From assembly GCA_016936415.1 (NCBI GenBank), contig JAFGXW010000032.1, positions 1 through 55,691 of the forward strand: a DNA stretch of 55,691 nt, given 5' to 3'. This document shows positions 43,938-51,212 of the stretch, one piece after another (positions within the stretch are counted from its first letter, which is position 1; every line of letters begins with the position of its first letter). Source of the stretch: Bacilli bacterium (GTDB lineage Bacteria; Bacillota_I; Bacilli_A; Izemoplasmatales; Izemoplasmataceae). A program made the translations under genes and the position numbers. Below the pieces are notes generated by a model, which did no database searches, was not told where the DNA came from, and worked only from the letters and a program-made list of their open reading frames with translations.

Positions 43938-46344
43938 GCAAATGTTTGCGATAGTTGATGCCACATTCAAAGAAAATTTGGAACAACTTACATTACATCG
44001 TATGCCTGGAGCTCTACCATTTTCAGGTAAATACCGTTTGATTGATTTTACGTTATCCAACCTGCGTAACTCCCGTATTATCAACGTTGCTATTTTTCCA
44101 TATGGAAACTATCGATCATTACAAGACCATGTTGGTAGCGGTAAACGTTGGGATTTGGATCGTCGTCGAGATGGGCTCTTTATTTTGCCACCTAAAAACT
44201 TGTATATACCACCAGATGAGATGATCACCTTTCAACGTTTGTTTGAACACATCGAGTTTTTACGACGTTCTACACAAGACTATGCCGTAATCACTGGTGC
44301 AAACATTGTTTGGAACATAGATTATAATGACTGTTTGGAAGAACATATTAATAAGAATGCGGATATCACTGAAATTATGTATCAACAAATTCGTTTAAAA
44401 ACATTCATTATTTCTAAGAAGTTACTGCTTGAATACATTGAAACATACGATTCACTTGAATATAAAACGTTGTTAGATTTGGTAGAAAAAGCACCAAATC
44501 TGAATGTGAATATTTATAAACACAAAAACTATACAAGAACCATTAATGATACATTTAATTATTTGAAATCAAATCTTGATATGTTGAGATTTGACATTGG
44601 TATGACGATATTTAGAGAAGACCGTCCGGTATACTCAAAGGAAAAAACGGCACCTCCTGCAAAATATTTGAATCATGCTAGTATTGACAACTCAATGATA
44701 TCAAGTGGATGCATTGTTGATGGCCAAATTCACAATAGTATGATTGGCCGTGATGTGATCATCAAAAAAGGCGCAATTGTAGAAAATAGTTTTATTATGA
44801 GTAACTGTGTGATAGAAGAAAATGCCCATTTAAATTATACAATATTAGATAAACAGACTGTGGTTAAGCAAAACACGGTTCTTGAAGGAACACTGCGTAT
44901 TCCTTACGTATCGCAAAAAGAACAAATTATTTCTCCATTCAATGGAATTCGGGTGTTACTCGTTGCGAGTGAATCATACCCATTCATTAAGACTGGAGGA
45001 CTGGCTGATGTTATCGGTTCACTTTCTAGGAATTTGGCTAGACAAGGAATTGATACAACAGTAATCATTCCACTATATAAAAAAATTCGAGACAGCTTTG
45101 GAGAAAGCTTGAAAATTGAGTTCACGAAAACAATTATTTATGGTGAAAAAAGATACAAAGTAAGTATATATGGTTATTTATATAAAAAAGTGAAATACTA
45201 CTTTGTCGATAACTTTGATTTCTTTGATTATGAGGGAATATATGGACTAGAAAATGATACAGACCGTTTTGCTTTCTTTAACAAAACAGTGGTGGATTTA
45301 TTGGATGATTTAGATCCATATGACCTAATCCATATTCATGATTGGCATACTTCGCTTATACCAATTTTAATCGATAATTCCTCACACAAAGGCGTTAATA
45401 CACTGTTGACAATTCACAATATTGATTATCAAGGAATTGCCAAAAATGAAATCATTAACAAACTAGGAATTAAACATTTTGTCTTTAAGGAGGAACACAT
45501 CAACTTTTTAGACATTGGAATTAATACTGCAACCAAGTTGTCTACCGTATCTCCAACATATAAAGAAGAACTAAAATATGAGTATTATGGTAAAAACTTA
45601 ACACATTCTTTGATGAGAAGAGAACGTGATTTTTACGGGATATTAAACGGTATTTCTTCGTCATTTAATCCTGAGACAGACAAAAGCTTGAAAGTGAATT
45701 ATTCCAAAGAGACCATTGCTTTAAAACTCGATAACAAAATATATTTACAGGAAAAAATGTCTTTACCACAGAATAAAAACACATTTGTGATTGGAATGGT
45801 TTCACGCTTGGTGGAACAAAAAGGATTTGATTTAATCCTTCAAGTACTAGAAGATATATTGAGAGATCGTGATATTCAGTTTGTATTGTTAGGTGCTGGA
45901 GATGAATATTATGTCAATGAGTTTACCAAAATTGCAGAACGTTTCCCAAATCAAGTCAAATTGAATATTGGATACGATGCAGCTAATCCAAATATTATTT
46001 ATGGAGGGGCAGATGTTTTTCTAATGCCTTCAAGATTTGAACCTTGTGGGTTAGGGCAAATGATTGCATTGCGTTATGGAACACTTCCAATTGTTCGAAA
46101 AACAGGTGGACTTGGAGATACTGTTTTTAAATATGATCCGTTAACTGAAAAAGGAAATGGATTTACATTTAACAACTATGATTCTCATGAAATGAAGCAT
46201 GTTATACTGGGTGCTTATGAAATTTATAAACACAATCAATTGGTTTGGAACAGTCTTATCGTTCGAGCAATGAAGTCTGATAATAGCTTAGTTAAATCTA
46301 CACAAAAATACATCGAGTTATACAAAGTAATCAAAGAAACATAA
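43930..46344 (+). CDS. glgDA: GlgD-GlgA fusion: ADP-glucose pyrophosphorylase regulatory subunit joined to glycogen synthase
   Basis: One 804-residue ORF with no internal stop joins two proteins. Residues 1-335 are GlgD-like: the sugar-nucleotidyltransferase fold with GKYRLIDFTLSNLRNSR, but without the GGxGxRL catalytic loop seen in GlgC. Beta-helix repeats end near IPYVSQ. From about residue 340 it is a full GT5 glycogen synthase (about 465 residues), beginning IRVLLVASESYPFIKTGGLADV with the KTGGL ADP-glucose motif. It ends with SRFEPCGLGQM and RKTGGLGDTV. The start is the ATG at 43930 with GGGTGA before it. These are normally separate genes. Confidence 0.9.
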   Translation: MNKQMFAIVDATFKENLEQLTLHRMPGALPFSGKYRLIDFTLSNLRNSRIINVAIFPYGNYRSLQDHVGSGKRWDLDRRRDGLFILPPKNLYIPPDEMITFQRLFEHIEFLRRSTQDYAVITGANIVWNIDYNDCLEEHINKNADITEIMYQQIRLKTFIISKKLLLEYIETYDSLEYKTLLDLVEKAPNLNVNIYKHKNYTRTINDTFNYLKSNLDMLRFDIGMTIFREDRPVYSKEKTAPPAKYLNHASIDNSMISSGCIVDGQIHNSMIGRDVIIKKGAIVENSFIMSNCVIEENAHLNYTILDKQTVVKQNTVLEGTLRIPYVSQKEQIISPFNGIRVLLVASESYPFIKTGGLADVIGSLSRNLARQGIDTTVIIPLYKKIRDSFGESLKIEFTKTIIYGEKRYKVSIYGYLYKKVKYYFVDNFDFFDYEGIYGLENDTDRFAFFNKTVVDLLDDLDPYDLIHIHDWHTSLIPILIDNSSHKGVNTLLTIHNIDYQGIAKNEIINKLGIKHFVFKEEHINFLDIGINTATKLSTVSPTYKEELKYEYYGKNLTHSLMRRERDFYGILNGISSSFNPETDKSLKVNYSKETIALKLDNKIYLQEKMSLPQNKNTFVIGMVSRLVEQKGFDLILQVLEDILRDRDIQFVLLGAGDEYYVNEFTKIAERFPNQVKLNIGYDAANPNIIYGGADVFLMPSRFEPCGLGQMIALRYGTLPIVRKTGGLGDTVFKYDPLTEKGNGFTFNNYDSHEMKHVILGAYEIYKHNQLVWNSLIVRAMKSDNSLVKSTQKYIELYKVIKET

Positions 46345-46347
46345 TAA

Positions 46348-46360
46348 GGTAACGGTTTCA
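46348..46360 (-). promoter_or_regulatory. cre-like site before glgP
   Basis: On the minus strand TGAAACCGTTACC (then T) matches the TGNAANCGNNNNCA form of the CcpA site except at the last base. It lies just after the glgDA stop and touches the terminator stem. It may be chance. Confidence 0.25.
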
Positions 46361-46395
46361 TTCGGGAAATGTAATACTATTTCCCGAATGTTTGT
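46359..46395 (+). terminator. Intrinsic terminator after glgDA
   Basis: A perfect 12-bp stem (46359-46370 with 46379-46390) and an 8-nt loop, followed by TTTGTT. It separates glgP from the long upstream operon. Confidence 0.78.
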
Positions 46396-46401
46396 TATAA
46401 T
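46393..46401 (+). promoter_or_regulatory. Extended -10 promoter of glgP
   Basis: TGT plus TATAAT at 46393-46401, 24 bases before the ATG at 46425. AAGGAG provides the ribosome site. Confidence 0.6.
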
Positions 46402-46424
46402 GGAATCAATAAAGGAGTGTTATT

Positions 46425-48821
46425 ATGACTAATTATTTTAAAGATGAAATTACCTTTTTATCCGAATTTAAGAATCGGATTGAAAAGCGCTATATTGTCC
46501 ATATAAAAGATGCGAGCATCCGTCAGAAATACAATGTTTTAGGTGAAATGGTAAGTGAAGTTATTGCTGTGAACTGGTTAGAAACAAAAGAAAAACTAGC
46601 GGAGAACAATTTAAAGGAAGTATACTATTTTTCAATGGAATTTTTAATGGGACGTCTCATTACCAATAACATTATGAATTTGGGACTTCACGATGTTGTA
46701 AAAAAAGGCTTGGCTTTGGAAAATATGGATATCAATGAAATTGAAAATTATGAAGCAGATGCAGGACTTGGAAATGGTGGCTTGGGAAGACTTGCTGCTT
46801 GTTTCTTAGACTCCATGGCAAGTTTGAACTTACCAGGATTTGGAAATGGAATTCGATATCGTTATGGATTATTTGAACAACGTATCTTGGATGGTTATCA
46901 AATTGAAAAACCGGATGATTGGTTAAAAGATGGATATGTTTGGGAAGTGAGAATGGAAGAAGAAAGTTTGGATATTCCATTTGGTGGATTCGTTAGTTTT
47001 GAAGAAGGTAAAGCAATTTATCATCCAAATGAGATGATTAAAGCGATTCCTTATGATGTTCCGATTGTTGGGAATGATAATGGAATCGTAACTAGTTTAC
47101 GTTTATGGAATGCAGAACCTACGAACCAAAAACCGGATGATATTAATGGGTTTGAGTATGATTCATCAATTCGTAAAATTAGTGGGTTTTTATATCCCGA
47201 TGATGCGACTAGAGAAGGTAAAGTATTACGCTTAAAACAACAATATTTCTTTAGTGCCGCAGGGGTAAGAAGTGTGTTGATAAAACACCTCGATAAATAC
47301 CATACATTCACCAATGTTCCTGATAAATTGGTATTTCAAATCAACGATACTCATCCTTCATTAATTGTAGCTGAGATGATGCGATTATTAGTTGATGATT
47401 ATCATTTAGAGTGGGATGAGGCATGGGATATTACGAATCGTTCATGTGCTTATACAAATCATACAATATTATCTGAGGCGCTTGAAAAATGGCCAGTTGA
47501 TATTTTTCAACCAGTATTACCGAGAATCTATCAAATTATCGAAGAAATCAATCGTCGTTTTTGTTTGATGTTAATTGAAAAGAAGTATTCACAAGAAATC
47601 ATCAATAAATTAGCCATTATATCAAATGGAAGAATTCATATGGCACATCTTGCAATCGTTGGTTCATTTAGTGTGAATGGTGTTGCTGCATTACACACAG
47701 ATATTTTAAAGAATATAGAAATGAAAGATTTCAATGAACTGTATCCTACAAAATTCAATAATAAAACAAATGGGATTACACACCGTAGATGGTTGCTTCA
47801 TTCAAACCCTATTTTAGCAAGTATAGTAGATGAAGTTGCTCCTGGTTGGGTGAAAAACCCTGATCTTCTTGAAAAATTATGGGTTAAAGCTGGAACTAAA
47901 AAATACCAAGAGAAGATTTCAAAAATGAAGTTGTCGATGAAAATCGCCCTTGCTGAACGAATTGAAAAAGAACAAGGAATCGAGTTGAATCCAAAATCAA
48001 TTTTTGATATTCAAGTAAAAAGAATGCACGAATATAAACGTCAGTTGATGAATGCTCTACATATTATGTATGTGTATAATCGCTTGAAAACAGACTCTGA
48101 TTTTAAAGCAAGTTATTACCCACATAGTTTTATTTTTGGTGCAAAAGCTGCTTCAGGATACTATTACGCAAAAAAAATTATTAAACTAATCAATACCATT
48201 GCTGAAAAAGTGAACAATGATCCAGATACTTCCGATTTACTTAAAGTTGTATTTGTTGAAAACTATAATGTCACTTACGCAGAACAAATTATGCCTGCTT
48301 GTGATATTTCAGAACAAATTTCTACGGCCTCTAAAGAAGCCAGTGGAACAGGTAATATGAAATTCATGATGAATGGTGCTCTTACACTAGGTACATTAGA
48401 TGGTGCTAACGTGGAAATTGCAGAATTAGTCACAGAAGATAATATCTTTATTTTTGGATTGACAAGTGATGAAGTGAATGAGTACTATAAAAATGGAACG
48501 TATAGACCAAAGGATTTTTATGAAAGCAATCCACATTTAAAAGAAGTAATTGATCAATTAACAAATGGGTTTTTTGAAGATGTTTCTAAAGAAGAGTTTG
48601 CTGAGATTAAAAACAAATTATTAGAAAGAGATCATTATTTTGTATTGCAAGATTTTGAAGGATATCGTCTTGCACATGAACAAGCCAATGAACTTTATAA
48701 AAATCAACCGAAATGGTTGGAGGCAAGTATTAAAAACATTGCAAAAAGTGGTTATTTTTCAAGTGATAGAACAATCGCTCAATATGCAAATGAGATTTGG
48801 GATTTAAAGAAATTAATTTGA
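46425..48821 (+). CDS. glgP: Glycogen phosphorylase
   Basis: GlgP releases glucose-1-phosphate from glycogen with pyridoxal phosphate. The 798-residue GT35 protein has DAGLGNGGLGRLAACFLDS near residue 110, FQINDTHPSL near 303, QVKRMHEYKRQ near 530 and the PLP-lysine segment EASGTGNMKFMMNGALTLGT near 640. Length is typical. It has its own promoter and terminator, so breakdown can be controlled apart from synthesis (glgB, glgC, glgDA), which sits in the upstream operon. Confidence 0.97.
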   Translation: MTNYFKDEITFLSEFKNRIEKRYIVHIKDASIRQKYNVLGEMVSEVIAVNWLETKEKLAENNLKEVYYFSMEFLMGRLITNNIMNLGLHDVVKKGLALENMDINEIENYEADAGLGNGGLGRLAACFLDSMASLNLPGFGNGIRYRYGLFEQRILDGYQIEKPDDWLKDGYVWEVRMEEESLDIPFGGFVSFEEGKAIYHPNEMIKAIPYDVPIVGNDNGIVTSLRLWNAEPTNQKPDDINGFEYDSSIRKISGFLYPDDATREGKVLRLKQQYFFSAAGVRSVLIKHLDKYHTFTNVPDKLVFQINDTHPSLIVAEMMRLLVDDYHLEWDEAWDITNRSCAYTNHTILSEALEKWPVDIFQPVLPRIYQIIEEINRRFCLMLIEKKYSQEIINKLAIISNGRIHMAHLAIVGSFSVNGVAALHTDILKNIEMKDFNELYPTKFNNKTNGITHRRWLLHSNPILASIVDEVAPGWVKNPDLLEKLWVKAGTKKYQEKISKMKLSMKIALAERIEKEQGIELNPKSIFDIQVKRMHEYKRQLMNALHIMYVYNRLKTDSDFKASYYPHSFIFGAKAASGYYYAKKIIKLINTIAEKVNNDPDTSDLLKVVFVENYNVTYAEQIMPACDISEQISTASKEASGTGNMKFMMNGALTLGTLDGANVEIAELVTEDNIFIFGLTSDEVNEYYKNGTYRPKDFYESNPHLKEVIDQLTNGFFEDVSKEEFAEIKNKLLERDHYFVLQDFEGYRLAHEQANELYKNQPKWLEASIKNIAKSGYFSSDRTIAQYANEIWDLKKLI

Positions 48822-48824
48822 TAG

Positions 48825-48857
48825 AGATGGCTAAATATAGCCATCTTTATTTTTTTT
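48825..48857 (+). terminator. Intrinsic terminator after glgP
   Basis: A 9-bp stem (48825-48833 with 48838-48846), loop AATA, and a long T-run. Confidence 0.9.
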
Positions 48858-48890
48858 AAAAAAACACTTTTCAAATGCAAAGTGATATTG

Positions 48891-48896
48891 TATAAT
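48891..48896 (+). promoter_or_regulatory. -10 box of the DUF4259 gene
   Basis: TATAAT at 48891-48896, 41 bases before the ATG at 48937. No convincing -35 or TGN extension is seen. Confidence 0.4.
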
Positions 48897-48936
48897 GTTT
48901 TTAAATTATAATTATATTTACATGAGGAGGACAATG

Positions 48937-49347
48937 ATGGGAACATGGGGTATAAAACCTTTTGAAAATGATACTGCGTTGGATTTTCTTGCAGAATTTG
49001 AAGAAAATAAGACATTTTCATTTTTAAGAAGAGCAGTTGAAGTTGTCATTACTGATGACTATTTGGAATCAGGTATTGTCATCGAAGCAATTGCTGCATT
49101 AGAAATCATCGCTGCAATAAAGGGAAATGCAACAGATGATTTTCCGGATATGGAAACGTTGACTTTAGATGAATTAGAAGAAAAATATAATTCGAAAATA
49201 TCAAATTATTTAATGGATTTATGTGAAGATGCCATTGGTATCATCACGCGTTCAGAAGATAATGAAATGGTAGATTTACTGGAAGAGGCAGATGCACTTG
49301 AGGAGTGGATTGAAGTTATTGAAGATTTAAATGAAAGACTATTTTAA
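48937..49347 (+). CDS. DUF4259 domain protein
   Basis: A 136-residue acidic, helical cytoplasmic protein. The opening MGTWGIKPFENDTALDFLAEFEE is characteristic of DUF4259 (usually MGTWG-x-F-x-NDxAxDW). A conserved-looking AIAALEIIAA helix and a C-terminal EEWIEVIEDLNERL also occur. Function is unknown. Two adjacent ATGs follow AGGAGG (48925-48930). I chose 48937 because its 6-base spacing is better. It is a single-gene unit with a -10 box and a terminator. Confidence 0.75.
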   Translation: MGTWGIKPFENDTALDFLAEFEENKTFSFLRRAVEVVITDDYLESGIVIEAIAALEIIAAIKGNATDDFPDMETLTLDELEEKYNSKISNYLMDLCEDAIGIITRSEDNEMVDLLEEADALEEWIEVIEDLNERLF

Positions 49348-49369
49348 AAAGTGCTCTCGCACTTTTTTT
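49346..49369 (+). terminator. Intrinsic terminator after the DUF4259 gene
   Basis: Stem 49346-49354 with 49359-49367, loop TCTC, then T residues. It overlaps the stop codon. Confidence 0.87.
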
Positions 49370-49394
49370 AATTCACAAAACTTTCTCTAATATA

Positions 49395-49423
49395 TTGACA
49401 ATGTATAATAATTAACATATAAT
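49395..49423 (+). promoter_or_regulatory. Consensus promoter of the ribU transcript
   Basis: Perfect TTGACA (49395-49400), a 17-base spacer and perfect TATAAT (49418-49423). It is the strongest-looking promoter in the window, as expected for a gene controlled mainly by a riboswitch. Confidence 0.9.
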
Positions 49424-49432
49424 ACGGTTGAA

Positions 49433-49548
49433 TTAATCTTCAGGGCAGGGTGCAATTCCCGACCGGCGGTATAGTCCGCGAGCGTGATAAAGACGCATGA
49501 ACAGGTGTAACTCCTGTACCGATAGTATAGTCTAGATGAAAGAAGATA
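49433..49548 (+). promoter_or_regulatory. FMN riboswitch (RFN element)
   Basis: All conserved blocks are present: ATCTTC-AGGGCAGGGTG, AATTCCCGACCGGCGGT, AGTCCGCGAGC, a variable helix, CCGATAGTATAGTCTAGATG, and GAAGAT closing the P1 helix. Binding of flavin mononucleotide should favour the terminator at 49583-49613 and shut off the riboflavin transporter gene ribU. Confidence 0.96.
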
Positions 49549-49582
49549 TTGTCAATTTAAGATATCCCTTTTTTGAACGAGC

Positions 49583-49613
49583 CTAACGAAGATTTAATTC
49601 GTTAGTTTTTTTT
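49583..49613 (+). terminator. Riboswitch-controlled terminator before ribU
   Basis: Stem 49583-49590 with 49598-49605, a 7-nt loop and eight T residues, between the FMN aptamer and the ribU ribosome site. Confidence 0.88.
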
Positions 49614-49630
49614 ATTCTAAAGGAGGAATT

Positions 49631-50221
49631 ATGATGGATTCAAAAACAAAAAAAATGGTAACATTAGGAATTTTGTCTGCACTTGGGGCAATCTTAATGA
49701 TTATCGAAATTCCGTACCCTTTTGTACCATTCTTAATGATTGACTTAAGCGATGTTGTAATTTTAGTGGTATTTGCTTTTTATGGTTGGAGAGAAGCTGC
49801 GCTAGTAGGGTTGCTGAAAACAGTAATTCATGCTCTAACAAAAGGTGCTGTTGGTCCAATCTATATTGGTCAAATTACTGCGTTTATTGCTAGTATGTCA
49901 TACGTTCTTGGAATGTACATATCAACTAACAAATTAAATCTAAATCGTTTATTCAGTGCCGTTTTCTCTGTTCTTGTTGTTACGACGATATTAACAGTAG
50001 GAAACTACTATTTCATCACACCGATATGGTTTGGTGAGTTAACGTTTTTAGACATAAAAGACTGGGTAACACCAGAAACTTTTGGTCTAAATCTTAGTGG
50101 TGGGTATTTGTTTACGATTTTAATGATTTACGTTCCATTTAATTTGTTAAAAGGGGCAATCGTCACTTCGGTTTATTTTTTGGTTTACAAATCAATTCAT
50201 TATTTAAAACCAGTTAATTAG
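49631..50221 (+). CDS. ribU: Riboflavin ECF transporter, S component
   Basis: RibU is the riboflavin-binding membrane subunit that works with the shared EcfA-EcfA'-EcfT energising module (not in this window). The 196-residue protein has about six membrane helices, and PFVPFLMIDLSDVVILVV and LLKTVIHALTKGAVGPIYIGQ are RibU signatures. Control by an FMN riboswitch supports the substrate. AGGAGG precedes adjacent ATGs at 49631 and 49634. The second has slightly better spacing. Confidence 0.93.
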   Translation: MMDSKTKKMVTLGILSALGAILMIIEIPYPFVPFLMIDLSDVVILVVFAFYGWREAALVGLLKTVIHALTKGAVGPIYIGQITAFIASMSYVLGMYISTNKLNLNRLFSAVFSVLVVTTILTVGNYYFITPIWFGELTFLDIKDWVTPETFGLNLSGGYLFTILMIYVPFNLLKGAIVTSVYFLVYKSIHYLKPVN

Positions 50222-50226
50222 GTAAA

Positions 50227-50252
50227 AAAACACTTCGTATGAAGTGTTTTTT
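50227..50252 (+). terminator. Intrinsic terminator after ribU
   Basis: A 10-bp stem (50227-50236 with 50241-50250), loop GTAT, with T residues following. Confidence 0.88.
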
Positions 50253-50254
50253 AA

Positions 50255-50263
50255 TGGTATAAT
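50255..50263 (+). promoter_or_regulatory. Extended -10 promoter of the purine nucleoside phosphorylase gene
   Basis: TGG plus TATAAT at 50255-50263, placed directly after the ribU terminator and about 18 bases before the ATG. Confidence 0.6.
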
Positions 50264-50280
50264 ATGGAAGAGGTGATATC

Positions 50281-51096
50281 ATGTATAGTCAAGCATTGGC
50301 AGCGAAAGAATTTATTGAAACGAAATATTCAGGGTCTCCAAGTACTGCAATTGTTCTTGGAAGTGGTCTTACAAGTATCATGGATGAATTGACAAATAAA
50401 GTAGAGATATTATATGAGGATATTCCAAATTTTAAAGTGTCTACAGTGAAAGGTCACACATCAAAACTAATCTACGGAAAGTTAAATGGAACAGAAGTGT
50501 TATTGATGAGTGGGAGATTTCATTTTTATGAAGGCTATACGATGAAAGAGTTAACGTTTCCTATTTTTGTCTTTAAATTATTGGGCATCAAGAATTTAAT
50601 CTTAACAAACTCTTGTGGTGGAATCAATACTGATAAAGTATCCCCAGGGAGTATAATGGTGATCAATGATTTTATTAATCTTATGCCAGGAAACCCATTA
50701 ATTGGTGAAAATGATGAAAGATTTGGACCAAGATTTCCAGATATGACAGAACCGTATTCTCTTTTACTTAGACAGATTGCAAAAGACAAAGCAACATTAT
50801 TAGATATTCCGTATGTAGAGGGAATATACGCAGGATTTAGTGGGCCATATTATGAAACCAAAGCAGAAATAGAAATGATAAGAAGGATGGGTAGCGATGC
50901 CGTTGGAATGTCTACTGTACCTGAGACAATTGTAAGTAATTATTTGGGATTACAAACGCTTGCTTTTGCAACAATCACCAATATGGCTACGGGTATTCAA
51001 AAAACGAAACACTCTCACGATAATGTTGTGAAAATGGCGAACGAAGCTAGCCAGAAATTAGCAAATTGGATTAAAGAAATCGTTTCTGAAATATAA
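50281..51096 (+). CDS. punA: Purine nucleoside phosphorylase
   Basis: The enzyme cleaves (deoxy)inosine and guanosine with phosphate to base plus ribose-1-phosphate (EC 2.4.2.1). The 271-residue protein belongs to the trimeric, PunA-type family. AIVLGSGLTSIMDEL (phosphate loop) lies near residue 23, STVKGHTSKLIYG near 58, GRFHFYEGY near 79, and NSCGGIN near 110. GMSTVPETI near 214 and the later ITNMATG complete the set. AGAGGTGA precedes the ATG. It is a single-gene unit. Confidence 0.94.
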   Translation: MYSQALAAKEFIETKYSGSPSTAIVLGSGLTSIMDELTNKVEILYEDIPNFKVSTVKGHTSKLIYGKLNGTEVLLMSGRFHFYEGYTMKELTFPIFVFKLLGIKNLILTNSCGGINTDKVSPGSIMVINDFINLMPGNPLIGENDERFGPRFPDMTEPYSLLLRQIAKDKATLLDIPYVEGIYAGFSGPYYETKAEIEMIRRMGSDAVGMSTVPETIVSNYLGLQTLAFATITNMATGIQKTKHSHDNVVKMANEASQKLANWIKEIVSEI

Positions 51097-51099
51097 ATG

Positions 51100-51127
51100 A
51101 ACAATGCATATTTGCATTGTTTTTTCT
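51100..51127 (+). terminator. Intrinsic terminator after punA
   Basis: A 9-bp stem (51100-51108 with 51113-51121), loop TATT, and a T-run. Confidence 0.85.
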
Positions 51128-51132
51128 TTCTC

Positions 51133-51162
51133 TTGACATATTGACACCCTGTCAATTATAAT
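51133..51162 (+). promoter_or_regulatory. Promoter of the RND exporter operon
   Basis: TTGACA (51133-51138) and TATAAT (51157-51162) are 18 bases apart. One operator lies in the spacer and the other over the expected start site. Confidence 0.78.
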
Positions 51163-51178
51163 GAATGACAGGGTGTCA
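51142..51178 (+). promoter_or_regulatory. Paired TetR-type operators
   Basis: Two 13-bp palindromes flank the -10 box: TGACACCCTGTCA (51142-51154) and its reverse complement TGACAGGGTGTCA (51166-51178). Together they form a 14-bp inverted repeat with an 11-nt centre, dyad-symmetric around the -10. A TetR-family regulator is the last gene of the operon they control, so autorepression by that protein is the likely arrangement. Confidence 0.8.
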
Positions 51179-51212
51179 ATTGACAAATCAGTTTACCTAG
51201 AAGGAGTACTAT

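Noticed and set aside
44042-45125. Small ORFs inside glgDA on both strands
   Set aside because: They sit in other frames of a conserved fusion gene and show no family features.
46345-46424. Riboswitch before glgP
   Set aside because: The hairpin is explained as the glgDA terminator and the remaining leader is too short for an aptamer.
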